From: Orlajensenia sp001423545
Lineage (GTDB): Bacteria > Actinomycetota > Actinomycetes > Actinomycetales > Microbacteriaceae
NCBI GenBank assembly: GCA_001423545.1
Contig: LMOK01000003.1
Span: 186,001-250,000 of the forward strand
Direction of reading: 5' to 3'
DNA: 64,000 nucleotides
Under the pieces are notes generated by a model. That model ran no database searches, was not told where the DNA came from, and saw only the letters and a program-made list of their open reading frames with translations. Of this stretch, positions 51,552-59,630 are shown one piece after another; positions within the stretch are counted from its first letter, which is position 1; every line of letters begins with the position of its first letter. A program made the translations under genes and the position numbers.

Positions 51552-52444
51552 GCGCGCACGCCCGACTCAGCATCAACCAGGCCACGATCAAGTACGCACC
51601 GTTCGACGACGCGCTCAGGGTCGTGCGCCAGGCCGGAATCGAGAGCATCGGCCTGTGGCGTGAACCCGTCGCCGAGGTCGGACTCGTCGAGGCGGCTCGC
51701 CGCCTGACGGACTCCGGGCTCCGGATGTCGACCTACTGCCGCGCCGGCTTCTTCACCTTCCCCGAAGGCCCCGAACGTCGAGCGTCGCTCGACGACAACC
51801 GGCGCGCCATCGACGAGACAGCCACCCTGGCCGCCGCTGGAGCACCCGGATCGGAGGCCGTGCTCGTGCTCGTGGCCGGAGGCATCCCCGCCGGAAGCAC
51901 CGACCTCGCGGGCTCCCGCGAGCGGGTGCGCGACGCCATCGCCGAGCTGGCCCCGGATGCCGCAGCCGCCGGCGTCACGCTCGCGATCGAACCGCTGCAC
52001 CCGATGTACGTGTCCGACCGCGCCGTCATCTCCACGCTCGGCCAGGCTCTCGACATCGCCGAGCAGTTCGACGCAGCCACCGTGGGCGTCGTGGTCGACA
52101 CCTTCCACGTCTGGTGGGATCCGCAGCTGTTCGAGCAGATCGCCCGCGCGGGCGGTCAGGCCGGAGACGGCGGCCGCATCGCCACGTACCAGGTCTGCGA
52201 CTGGGCGACTCCCCTTCCAGCCGACGTGCTCCTCGGGCGCCACTATCCGGGCGACGGCGTGATCGACTTCGGCGCCATCACCCGCGCCGTCCTCGCCACC
52301 GGCTACAGCGCCGACATCGAGGTCGAGATCTTCAACCAGCAGATCTGGGACTCCCTCTGGACCGACGTCGTCGAGCGCACCTCGGAGGCCTTCTCGGCGG
52401 CCGTCGGCGTCCACCTCGAGGCGGCCCGTCCCGTCGGGCGCTGA
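51548..52444 (+). CDS. sugar phosphate isomerase/epimerase family TIM barrel
   Basis: A 298-residue xylose-isomerase-like TIM barrel. Metal-site acids are in LAIEPLHPMY, VGVVVDTFHVWWD, YQVCDWATP and ADIEVEIFNQQ, the normal E-D-H-E pattern of this family. It overlaps DUF993 by ATGA. Such proteins isomerise or eliminate keto-sugars; with a Gfo/Idh oxidase next to it, a 3-keto-sugar or inositol-like route is possible (inference). It ends the operon. Confidence 0.88.
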   Translation: MSAHARLSINQATIKYAPFDDALRVVRQAGIESIGLWREPVAEVGLVEAARRLTDSGLRMSTYCRAGFFTFPEGPERRASLDDNRRAIDETATLAAAGAPGSEAVLVLVAGGIPAGSTDLAGSRERVRDAIAELAPDAAAAGVTLAIEPLHPMYVSDRAVISTLGQALDIAEQFDAATVGVVVDTFHVWWDPQLFEQIARAGGQAGDGGRIATYQVCDWATPLPADVLLGRHYPGDGVIDFGAITRAVLATGYSADIEVEIFNQQIWDSLWTDVVERTSEAFSAAVGVHLEAARPVGR

Positions 52445-52504
52445 CCCGGTCGACGCTTGTACAGGCGACGCTGCGATGATGGGATCCTGAGCGAAGGAGT
52501 CCCC

Positions 52505-53353
52505 ATGGCAGCGTCCCTCCCCACCCTGGCCGTCACAGGCTCGACCGGCGCCCTCGGTGGGCTCGTCGCTCGCGGACTCGCGGCATCCGGAACCCCACAA
52601 CGCCTCATCGTGCGCGACCCCGCCCGCGCGCCGGAGCTCGAGGGCGCCGTCGCCGTGCAGGCCGCCTACTCGGATCCGGATGCCGCTGCCCGAGCCCTCG
52701 ACGGCGTCGAGACCCTCTTCATGGTCTCGGCCACGGAGGACGAGCATCGCGTGCCGGACCACATCTCCTTCATCGACGCAGCCGCCCGCGCCGGCGTGCG
52801 ACACATCGTCTACACCTCGTTCCTCGGCGCCTCCCCCACAGCCACGTTCACCCTCGCCCGTGATCACCACGCCACCGAGCAGCACATCGCAGCCGCCGGT
52901 ATCGCCCACACCTTCCTGCGCGATTCGCTGTACGCCGACTTCTTCACTCACCTGGTGGGAGAGGACGGCGTCATCAGAGGGCCGGCCGGCACCGGCCGCC
53001 TCGCCGGAGTCGCCCGAGCGGATGTCGCCCGCTCGGCCGTCGCGGTGCTGCGGGATCCGAATCCGCACTACGGCCACAGCTACGACCTCACCGGCCCCGA
53101 GGCGCTCACCTTCGACGAGATCGCCCGCATCCTGAGCACCGCGCTCGGCCGGCCGGTGAGCTACCACGACGAGACCATCGCCGAGGCCTACGAGTCGCGG
53201 GCCCCCTACGGCGCGCCTCAGTGGCAGCTCGACGCCTGGGTGTCGACGTACACGGCCGTCGCCGCCGGAGAGATGGGCAGAGTCAGCCGCGACGTCGAGC
53301 ACCTCACCGGACGCAAGCCCCTCAGCCTCGCCGAACTGCTGGCAGCGCGCTGA
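52505..53353 (+). CDS. NmrA/SDR-a5 type NAD(P)-binding protein
   Basis: A 282-residue atypical short-chain dehydrogenase. VTGSTGALGGLVARGL is the dinucleotide loop and no YxxxK catalytic pair follows, as usual for NmrA-like proteins and NAD(P)H:quinone reductases of the QOR2 type. IVYTSFLGASP and EQHIAAAGIAHTFLR are conserved. GAAGGAG precedes the ATG at 52505. It is separate from the sugar operons and convergent with the next gene. Confidence 0.87.
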   Translation: MAASLPTLAVTGSTGALGGLVARGLAASGTPQRLIVRDPARAPELEGAVAVQAAYSDPDAAARALDGVETLFMVSATEDEHRVPDHISFIDAAARAGVRHIVYTSFLGASPTATFTLARDHHATEQHIAAAGIAHTFLRDSLYADFFTHLVGEDGVIRGPAGTGRLAGVARADVARSAVAVLRDPNPHYGHSYDLTGPEALTFDEIARILSTALGRPVSYHDETIAEAYESRAPYGAPQWQLDAWVSTYTAVAAGEMGRVSRDVEHLTGRKPLSLAELLAAR

Positions 53354-53372
53354 GGTCTGGCGCGCCATCGGG

Positions 53373-54422
53373 CTACCCCCGCGGCGGCGCCCCGATCGCG
53401 CGCACCTGACGCCGCGCCTCGTCGATGGTCTCGAGCACGGCGATCGAGCGGCGCAGCGGATGCAGCGCGGACTGCGTGCGTCCCTCGCTGATCTCCCGGG
53501 CGACGGATGCCGCCTGCCAGGCCAGCCCGTCTCGACCCTCGAGCCCAGACTCATCGCGCCAGAGCAGCTCGGCGCCGTCGGGGCCGACGAGGGCGAAGCT
53601 GCCGGGCATGAGGAACAGCGGATCGATCTCGATGCGCGCACGCGTTCCGAAGATGCGCGCCTCGGCCGTGGTCTGCACGAAGAGCGAGGTGCTGAGCAGC
53701 GCCTGCGCACCCTCATCCCCGTCCAGCACGAGCGACGTCTGGCCGTCGACACCCGTGGCCGCGAGGGTTCCGGTCGCCGTGATGTCGGTGGGAGTGCCGA
53801 GCACGAAGTGCGCGAACCAGACCGGATAGATGCCGAGGTCGAGCAGGGCACCGCCACCCAGGGCGGGGTCGAAGATGCGGCTGCTCGGGTCGAAAGCCGG
53901 CTTTCCGCCGAAGTCCGCCGTCACGAGCTGCACGTCGCCCAGCACCCCATCGGCCAGCAGCGAGTTGATCACCGTCGTCTGCGGCAGGAAGCGCGACCAC
54001 ATCGCCTCCATGGCGAAGACTCCGGCGGCCTCGGCCGCGGCGGCCACCTCGCGCGCCTCGGCCGCGGTGGTGCCGATCGGCTTCTCCACCAGGACGTTCT
54101 TTCCGGCGGCGATGGCCAGCCGCGCCAGCGTGCGGTGCTCGCTGTGGGGTGAGGCGATGTAGACGATGTCGACGGCAGGATCCGTCACCAGCGCCTCGTA
54201 GGAGTCGTACCAGTTCGCGATGCCGTGTGCCGCCGCGAAGCGTGACGCGCGCTCAGAGCTGCGTGACGCCACGGCCACGACGCGCTGATCGGTGTTCGCG
54301 TGCAGGGTTCCGACGAAGGCGTTCGCGATCATCCCCGGTGCGAGCACACCCCAGGCCAGTGTCGGCCCGCCGCGTAGCGGAGCGGCCGTCGAGACCGGGA
54401 GCGCCCGGGGAAGAGAGGTCAT
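53373..54422 (-). CDS. Gfo/Idh/MocA family oxidoreductase
   Basis: A 349-residue oxidoreductase with WGVLAPGMIANAFVGTL as Rossmann start, ASPHSEHRTLA, NVLVEKPIGTTAAEA and GGGALLDLGIYPVWF. The pattern resembles trans-1,2-dihydrobenzene-1,2-diol/D-xylose dehydrogenase-like members. The frame is open upstream to 54641, but the ATG at 54422 has GAGAGG near it on the coding strand side and fits the family. It is monocistronic and convergent with the NmrA gene. A xylose dehydrogenase role would fit the locus but is only a guess. Confidence 0.88.
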   Translation of the reverse strand: MTSLPRALPVSTAAPLRGGPTLAWGVLAPGMIANAFVGTLHANTDQRVVAVASRSSERASRFAAAHGIANWYDSYEALVTDPAVDIVYIASPHSEHRTLARLAIAAGKNVLVEKPIGTTAAEAREVAAAAEAAGVFAMEAMWSRFLPQTTVINSLLADGVLGDVQLVTADFGGKPAFDPSSRIFDPALGGGALLDLGIYPVWFAHFVLGTPTDITATGTLAATGVDGQTSLVLDGDEGAQALLSTSLFVQTTAEARIFGTRARIEIDPLFLMPGSFALVGPDGAELLWRDESGLEGRDGLAWQAASVAREISEGRTQSALHPLRRSIAVLETIDEARRQVRAIGAPPRG

Positions 54423-54679
54423 GAACGCGATTGTAGAGGTGCCGCCCGATGCGGGGAGCACGGGGGCCATCGAAGAAAGTGACGTTTTCTCGCCATGATC
54501 GCGCTTCCATAGCAAGAAATGCGGCACGTGACCACCCCCTCCGGAAGAATTCGCAGAGCATGCCAGAATTGGCGAGGCCCAAACGGGAACCCCCTCAACA
54601 GGGGTGATCGTGAAGCGGGCCACACGGAGGGCGCCGGTCACAAGTCGGCTCCCACAACAGAAAACGGGAACAACAGAAT

Positions 54680-54844
54680 ATGAATCTTCTTCTCATCATC
54701 GTGGCCGTCGTCGCCGTCATCCTGCTCTTCACGGGTGGATTCGTCTCGGCTCTCAACTGGCTGATCTGGGTCGGAATCATCCTGCTCGTCATCGCGGTCA
54801 TCGCGTGGCTGCTGCGTGTCATCGGCGGACGCAAGTCCGTCTGA
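54680..54844 (+). CDS. small two-helix membrane protein
   Basis: A 54-residue protein (MNLLLIIVAVVAVILLFTGG at the start, ending GGRKSV) made of two hydrophobic helices with a short polar tail. It resembles the DUF5670/lmo0937 group of small membrane proteins sometimes linked to stress, but the match is by general character only. It has a 257-bp upstream region and a strong terminator right after (54860-54890), which supports a real, separately transcribed gene. The Shine-Dalgarno sequence is weak. Confidence 0.7.
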   Translation: MNLLLIIVAVVAVILLFTGGFVSALNWLIWVGIILLVIAVIAWLLRVIGGRKSV

Positions 54845-54859
54845 TCCAAAGAACTGAGG

Positions 54860-54890
54860 AAGGGCCCGTGCGCATCGCGCACGGGCCCTT
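54860..54890 (+). terminator. Rho-independent terminator
   Basis: AAGGGCCCGTGCG pairs with CGCACGGGCCCTT (13-bp stem, 5-base loop) and is followed by TTCC, giving TTTT at the stem end. It lies 15 bp after the small membrane protein and before the convergent DUF6510 gene; the AA at the other side allows partial action in both directions. Confidence 0.88.
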
Positions 54891-54944
54891 TTCCTGTCCC
54901 AGCGGCCGTCCTGCTCGAGCGGCCCGCTCAGGCAGCGGGAAGCG

Positions 54945-55199
54945 TCAGCGCCGCACCTCGACGGCGGTGATCCCCGAGAAGTTGAGCCAGAGCCTGTCGT
55001 CCGATTCCACGATCGTGGCCAGTACGTTGTCGCAGCTCGCGCAGCGCACCACTGTTCCCGGCGTCCCCTCCCAGACCATCGCCCGGGCGAGCACGTCGAT
55101 CGTGCCGCAGCCGGCGCACCGAGCCGACGCCGTCGTCGGGTCGAAGCGGAACAGTTCCGAGAGCACGCCAGCGAGCGAGTTGCCGTCGAGATGCGTCAT
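54945..55199 (-). CDS. DUF6510 zinc-ribbon-like protein
   Basis: An 84-residue protein with two CxxC knuckles, CAGC (residues 28-31) and CASC (53-56), which probably bind one zinc. The N-terminus MTHLDGNSLAGVLSELF is typical of DUF6510. Its ATG overlaps the reductase stop (ATGA), and these two follow the sulfite-oxidase-like gene in one coupled operon. It may assist electron transfer or assembly of the molybdoenzyme; this is inferred from linkage only. Confidence 0.85.
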   Translation of the reverse strand: MTHLDGNSLAGVLSELFRFDPTTASARCAGCGTIDVLARAMVWEGTPGTVVRCASCDNVLATIVESDDRLWLNFSGITAVEVRR

Positions 55200-55984
55200 G
55201 ACGTTCCTCCGAAGCGTTCCGTACGGATGGACCGCGGATCGTGGCCCAGGTCGACGAGCCATTCCGCCACGGTCTCGACGAACGTCGTCGACCCGCAGAG
55301 GTAGACGCGCGGATTGTCGGACGCCGGGAAGACGGATGACTCCACCACCTCGCGCGTGATGCGGGCGGGCGTCACGGGCCAGCCCTCGGGTGCGCGCCGC
55401 GTGTAGATGAGGTCGACGCGCAGGGCGGGCACCCCGCCGTCGTCGGCGAGCACGTCGGAGAAGAACACGTCATCGGGCGTGCGCACCGAGTACAGCAGGC
55501 GGAACGGCGTCGAGTCATCGGCGGCCACGTGCGACCGGATCATGGCGACGAGGGGGACGACACCCGATCCGCCGCCGATCAGCTGTACGGGGCGGGCGGA
55601 TGCCGCCACACGGTCGCCCCCGTCACGCTCGGCAGCGGCATCCGGAGCCGCATCCGGCTCCCAGACGAACCAGCCGCCGAGGGGGCCGTGGATCTCGAGC
55701 ATGTCGCCGACCATGAGGTCGTCGACGAGGAACGGCGACACCTCACCGTCGGGCAGCTTGTCGACGGCGAGGTCGACGCGGCTGCCGGGCCCCGCCGAGG
55801 CGATCGAGTAGGAACGCGTCGCCGAATAGCCGTCGGGGGCGGTCAGACGCACGTCGAGGTGCTGCCCGGCGATATTGCCCGGCCAGCCATCGACGTCGAT
55901 GATGATGCGCCGGGCGCTCGGTGTCTCCGGGTGGACCTCCGCCACCGTGCCGACGCGCCAGGCTGTGTCGGATGCGCCACTCAC
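55196..55984 (-). CDS. ferredoxin-NADP reductase family FAD-binding oxidoreductase
   Basis: A 262-residue flavoprotein. FAD-binding RSYSIAS (R57-x-YS type) is followed by an NAD(P)-binding domain with GGGSGVVPLVAMIR and the C-terminal VYLCGSTTFVETVAEWL. There is no 2Fe-2S domain. It begins with GTG that overlaps the stop of the sulfite-oxidase-like gene (GTGA), so the reductase probably passes electrons to or from that enzyme. An Ala/Pro/Asp insert at about residues 110-122 comes from GGCATCCG octamers. Confidence 0.9.
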   Translation of the reverse strand: MSGASDTAWRVGTVAEVHPETPSARRIIIDVDGWPGNIAGQHLDVRLTAPDGYSATRSYSIASAGPGSRVDLAVDKLPDGEVSPFLVDDLMVGDMLEIHGPLGGWFVWEPDAAPDAAAERDGGDRVAASARPVQLIGGGSGVVPLVAMIRSHVAADDSTPFRLLYSVRTPDDVFFSDVLADDGGVPALRVDLIYTRRAPEGWPVTPARITREVVESSVFPASDNPRVYLCGSTTFVETVAEWLVDLGHDPRSIRTERFGGTS

Positions 55985-56574
55985 CAGTAGCGTTCCTCTT
56001 TCCAGGGGTCGCCGTGGATGTGGTAGCCGGACTGCTCCCAGAACCCGGGCTCGTCATCGGCCATCATCACGAGGCTGCGCACCCACTTGGCGCTCTTCCA
56101 GAAGTAGAGATGCGGCACGATGAGGCGTGCCGGCCCTCCGTGCTCAGGGTCCAGAGGTTCGCCGTCGAACTCGAAGGCGATCCAGGCCTGGCCGTTCAGC
56201 AACTCGTCGAGCGGCACGTTGGTCGTGTAGCCGCCGTAGCTGTGAGCCATCACGTAGTCCTGGCTGGTCTCGACGTCGGCGAAGAGGGTGTCCAGCGACA
56301 CTCCGCGCCAGGTGGTGCCGAGCTTGGTCCAGTGCGTGACGCAGTGGATGTCGGTCGTCACCTCCTCGATCTTCTCCGCCATGAGCTGCTCCCACGACCA
56401 CGTGCGCGGTTCTCCGCTCTCGGGCACGATGGAGAACTCCCACTCGGCCGTGTCGATGTGCGGCGTCGGTCCCGCTGAGAGCACAGGGAAGTCGCCGACC
56501 TCCGTCTGTCCCGGTGGAATCCGAGGGTCGCGATCACGCGAACGTCCGGAGAATCCTCGGGTGATGAACGACAT
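55981..56574 (-). CDS. sulfite-oxidase-like molybdopterin oxidoreductase
   Basis: A 197-residue protein of the oxidoreductase molybdopterin-binding superfamily. The molybdenum-ligating Cys is C78 in TTDIHCVTHWTK. Further family features are GVSLDTLF, SYGGYTTNVPLDEL, GGPARLIVPHLYFWKSAKWV and the end DPWKEERYW. There is no signal peptide or Tat motif, so it is cytosolic, unlike MsrP. GGGG precedes the ATG at 56574; the longer open frame upstream is shadow of moaA. It is divergent from moaA and coupled to a flavin reductase, so it is likely the client of the cofactor genes. Substrate unknown. Confidence 0.92.
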   Translation of the reverse strand: MSFITRGFSGRSRDRDPRIPPGQTEVGDFPVLSAGPTPHIDTAEWEFSIVPESGEPRTWSWEQLMAEKIEEVTTDIHCVTHWTKLGTTWRGVSLDTLFADVETSQDYVMAHSYGGYTTNVPLDELLNGQAWIAFEFDGEPLDPEHGGPARLIVPHLYFWKSAKWVRSLVMMADDEPGFWEQSGYHIHGDPWKEERYW

Positions 56575-56671
56575 CGGATCCCCTTTCGACTGCAGCACGG
56601 AAAAGGCGGCAGTTCCCTCACGATAGTGACGCCGAGGGAGCCCTGTCACGCAATGCGTGCGAGATTGATCG

Positions 56672-56677
56672 TAGGGT
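56672..56677 (+). promoter_or_regulatory. -10-like box giving a leaderless moaA transcript
   Basis: TAGGGT lies 6 nt before the moaA ATG, and no Shine-Dalgarno sequence is present. This spacing is typical of leaderless transcripts in actinobacteria. No clear -35 box is seen. Confidence 0.5.
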
Positions 56678-56683
56678 TGACGA

Positions 56684-57751
56684 ATGACGCCGATCACGCT
56701 CGGAATCCCCGCCCTGCGGCGTGACCCGTCCGCGGCGCCGTCCACTCTCGGGCGACCGGATGTCACAGGCCTGGTCGATCGTTTCGGTCGCGTCGCCGAG
56801 GACCTCCGCATCTCCGTCACCGAGAAGTGCTCGCTGCGCTGCACGTACTGCATGCCGGCGGAGGGCCTGCCCTCGATTCCGCGCAACGACCTGCTGACGG
56901 CATCCGAGATCGCCAGGCTCGTCGGGATCGCGCACCACGACCTGGGCGTCAAGGAGGTGCGGTTCACCGGCGGTGAGCCGCTCACCCGCGCCGACATGGT
57001 CGAGATCATCGCCCGCTCGCACGCGGTGGCCCCGGCCATCCAGATCGCCATGACCACCAACGGCATCGGCCTCGACCGCAAGGCCCAGGCACTCGTGGAC
57101 GCCGGCCTCACGCGCATCAACGTGTCGCTCGACACCCTCGACCGCGAGCACTTCATCCGCCTCACCCGCCGCGACAGGCTCGACGCCGTGCTCGCCGGCA
57201 TCGCCGCCGCACACGCGGCAGGGATGACTCCGCTCAAGATCAACGCCGTGCTCATGCGCGAGACCCTGCACGATGCTCCCGAGCTGCTGGCGTGGGCCGT
57301 GACGCACGACTGCAGGCTGCGCTTCATCGAGCAGATGCCGCTCGATGCCGACGAGACCTGGCGCCGCGACAACATGGTCGACGCGGCCGAACTGCTGGCC
57401 GTCCTCGGCGAGCGCTTCGTCCTGACCCCGGTCGCCCGCGAGGACCCCTCTGCGCCGGCCGAGCAGTGGACGGTCGACGGCGGGCCCGCGACAGTCGGCA
57501 TCATCGCCTCGGTCACGCGCTCGTTCTGCGGCGCCTGCGACCGCACTCGCGTCACCGCCGAGGGAACGGTGCGCTCCTGCCTGTTCGGCGACGACGAGAC
57601 CGACCTGCGTGGTCTGCTGCGCTCCGGCGCGACGGATGCCGACATCGCCGACCGCTGGCGCGCCGCCATGTGGAACAAGCAGGCCGGCCACGGCATCGAC
57701 GCAGCCGACTTCCATCGACCCGCGCGGTCGATGGGCGGGATCGGCGGTTAG
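56684..57751 (+). CDS. moaA: GTP 3',8-cyclase
   Basis: A 355-residue radical SAM enzyme for the first step of molybdopterin synthesis. The N-terminal cluster is C49-C53-C56 (CSLRCTYC) and the C-terminal cluster C282-C285-C299. RFTGGEPLTR, MTTNGIGL and the final GG (GGIGG) are present, the latter needed for activity in MoaA. It is followed after two bases by moaD and is divergent from the sulfite-oxidase-like gene. Confidence 0.97.
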   Translation: MTPITLGIPALRRDPSAAPSTLGRPDVTGLVDRFGRVAEDLRISVTEKCSLRCTYCMPAEGLPSIPRNDLLTASEIARLVGIAHHDLGVKEVRFTGGEPLTRADMVEIIARSHAVAPAIQIAMTTNGIGLDRKAQALVDAGLTRINVSLDTLDREHFIRLTRRDRLDAVLAGIAAAHAAGMTPLKINAVLMRETLHDAPELLAWAVTHDCRLRFIEQMPLDADETWRRDNMVDAAELLAVLGERFVLTPVAREDPSAPAEQWTVDGGPATVGIIASVTRSFCGACDRTRVTAEGTVRSCLFGDDETDLRGLLRSGATDADIADRWRAAMWNKQAGHGIDAADFHRPARSMGGIGG

Positions 57752-57753
57752 GC

Positions 57754-58002
57754 GTGGCTGACGTGCACGTGCGCTACTTCGCTGCGGCCGCGGAGGCCGC
57801 CGGGCGCGAGGAGGAGGTGCTCGACGTCGACTCCGACGCCACCGTGGGCGACCTCGGCTCCGCCCTCGTCGCGCGCTACGGCCCGGTCATGGCACGCGTC
57901 GTGACGTCGGGCTCGTTCCTGGTCGACGGCCTCGCGACGCGCGACCCGGCGCGTCGCCTCGGCGCCCGCGTCGACGTGCTGCCGCCGTTCTCCGGCGGGT
58001 AG
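57754..58002 (+). CDS. moaD: molybdopterin synthase sulfur-carrier subunit
   Basis: An 82-residue ubiquitin-like protein starting with GTG two bases after moaA. It ends in FSGG, the Gly-Gly tail that is adenylated by MoeB and thiocarboxylated. HVRYFAAAAEAAG at the start and VLPPFSGG at the end fit MoaD. It works with MoaE, encoded on the opposite strand nearby. Confidence 0.92.
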   Translation: MADVHVRYFAAAAEAAGREEEVLDVDSDATVGDLGSALVARYGPVMARVVTSGSFLVDGLATRDPARRLGARVDVLPPFSGG

Positions 58003-58020
58003 AGCTTCACCCATACCCCC

Positions 58021-58125
58021 GCTCGTTGAGGACCGGACGAAGTCCGCGTCCGAAACGCATGAGGAGCGAGCGCACACCGGGGCGCGTCGACCGCGGGCTT
58101 CGCCCGGGCCTCTGGGAGCGGGCGC
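58021..58125. repeat. hairpin repeats between moaD and moaE
   Basis: Two hairpins, CGGAC-GAA-GTCCG (58034-58046) and CGGGC-TTC-GCCCG (58094-58106), lie in opposite orientation between convergent genes. The stems differ in sequence yet stay paired, the same family as at 7369, 38017 and 62165. Confidence 0.75.
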
Positions 58126-58135
58126 GACAGATCCC

Positions 58136-58549
58136 CTACAGATTCACCCACTCCGTCGTGCCCGTCGCCAGGTGCTGGCGCTTCCAGATGGGCGTGCGCT
58201 CCTTGATGCGGTCGACCAGGGCCGAGCACGCGGCGAAGGCGTCGCCCCGATGCGCCGATGCCACGCTCGCGATCAGCGCGACGTCGCCGATGCCCAGCCG
58301 TCCGATGCGATGCGATGCGGCCACGCTCACGTCGAACTCCCCGGCGATCTCCAGACACACCGTGCGCAGGAAATCCTCGGCGTCGGGATGCGCCTCGTAG
58401 TCGAGCAGCTCGACGCTCTCGCCGTGGTCGTGATCGCGGATGATGCCCTCGAACGTCACCATCGCCCCGTCCTGGGGCGTGAGCACGAAGGCCTCGATGG
58501 CGGCGCGGTCGAGCCGGTCGGCCGTGACCCTGGCGAAGACCTCAGGCAT
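58136..58549 (-). CDS. moaE: molybdopterin synthase catalytic subunit
   Basis: A 137-residue MoaE. Conserved segments are GAMVTFEGIIRDHDHG, LDYEAHPDAE, ASHRIGRLGIGDVALIASVASAHRGDAF (here cited by its ends ASHRIG and HRGDAF) and the C-terminal active-site lysines in RIKERTPIWKRQ. It transfers sulfur from MoaD to precursor Z. The ATG at 58549 overlaps the moaC-mogA stop by 8 nt; the longer frame upstream is shadow. It ends the moeB/moeA/moaC-mogA/moaE gene string. Confidence 0.95.
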   Translation of the reverse strand: MPEVFARVTADRLDRAAIEAFVLTPQDGAMVTFEGIIRDHDHGESVELLDYEAHPDAEDFLRTVCLEIAGEFDVSVAASHRIGRLGIGDVALIASVASAHRGDAFAACSALVDRIKERTPIWKRQHLATGTTEWVNL

Positions 58550-59630
58550 GGTGGTGGCCCCGTTCGCGCTGCCCGCCGTGCCCGCCGCCGGCGAGCTGGT
58601 CGACGAGATGCGGCAGCACCTCGCCCAGCACGTCGAGGCCGTCGCGCACACCGCCGGGAGATCCCGGCAGGTTCACGATGATGGTGTCGCCGGCGAGTCC
58701 GGCCACGGCCCGGCTGAGCGCGGCCGTGGGGGTGACGGCTCGACCGGCGGCGCGGATCGCCTCGGCGACCCCGGGCAGCTCGCGGTCGAGCAGCGCGCTC
58801 GTGGCCTCCGGCGTTCGGTCCTGCGGGTGCAGCCCGGTGCCTCCGGTCGTGATGATGATGCGCGGCGAGCCGGCGAGAGCCTCGGCCAGCGCGTTCGCGA
58901 TGTCGGCGTCGGCCACGACGACGGGGGCGTCGACCGCGTAGCCCGCGGCCTGCAGCCAGTCGGCGATCACCGGACCCGTCGCATCCGTCGACGTTCCGGC
59001 GGCGGCGCTCGTCGAGGCCACGACGACGACGGCGGAACCGCGCGACGCAACGGTGGCGGCAACAGGCACGGGGGCGGCAGCAGGAGGAGCGGCATCCGTC
59101 ATCGGCGATTCGACGAGCAGGTCACCGGTGGCGCCGTCGGCCACCCAGTGTCCGCGCTTTCCCCCGGTCTTCTCGAGCAGGCGGATGCCGCCGAGCTCGG
59201 CGCCGGGGTCGACGGCCTTGACCATGTCGTGCAGGGTGAGTCCGGCGATGGCCACGGCGGTGAGGGCCTCCATCTCGACGCCCGTGCGACCCGTCACCGA
59301 GACCTGCGCCCGGATGTCGATGCTGTCGTCGCCGAAGCCGAACTCGAGCTTCACGGAGTCCAGCGGTAGCAGGTGGCAGAGCGGGATGAGCTCGCTCGTG
59401 CGCTTGGCGCCCTGGATGCCGGCGATGCGCGCCGTCGCGAGCACGTCGGCCTTGGGCATGCCGTCGGCGATGACGAGCGCCACCACCTCGGGCGTGGTCG
59501 TGAGGCGTCCGGTGGCCACGGCGACGCGACGCGTGACGGCCTTGTCGCCGACATCGATCATGCGGGCGCGGCCCTGGTCGTCGACGTGGCTCAATGCCGG
59601 GGCGTCGTGGTGCTCGTGCTTCTCGGTCAT
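58542..59630 (-). CDS. moaC: bifunctional MoaC-MogA fusion (cyclic pyranopterin synthase/adenylyltransferase)
   Basis: A 362-residue two-domain enzyme. MoaC spans about 14-165 with the catalytic HDMVKAVD region (134-141) and PLCHLLPL. An Ala/Pro linker (about 166-195) leads to a MogA/MoaB domain at about 198-355 with IITTGGTGLHPQDRTPEA and NLPGSPGGVRDGLDVLGEVL. It should make cyclic pyranopterin monophosphate and later adenylate molybdopterin. The His/Gly-rich tail (GGHGGQRERGHHHA) could bind metal. It overlaps moeA by 4 nt. Confidence 0.95.
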   Translation of the reverse strand: MTEKHEHHDAPALSHVDDQGRARMIDVGDKAVTRRVAVATGRLTTTPEVVALVIADGMPKADVLATARIAGIQGAKRTSELIPLCHLLPLDSVKLEFGFGDDSIDIRAQVSVTGRTGVEMEALTAVAIAGLTLHDMVKAVDPGAELGGIRLLEKTGGKRGHWVADGATGDLLVESPMTDAAPPAAAPVPVAATVASRGSAVVVVASTSAAAGTSTDATGPVIADWLQAAGYAVDAPVVVADADIANALAEALAGSPRIIITTGGTGLHPQDRTPEATSALLDRELPGVAEAIRAAGRAVTPTAALSRAVAGLAGDTIIVNLPGSPGGVRDGLDVLGEVLPHLVDQLAGGGHGGQRERGHHHA

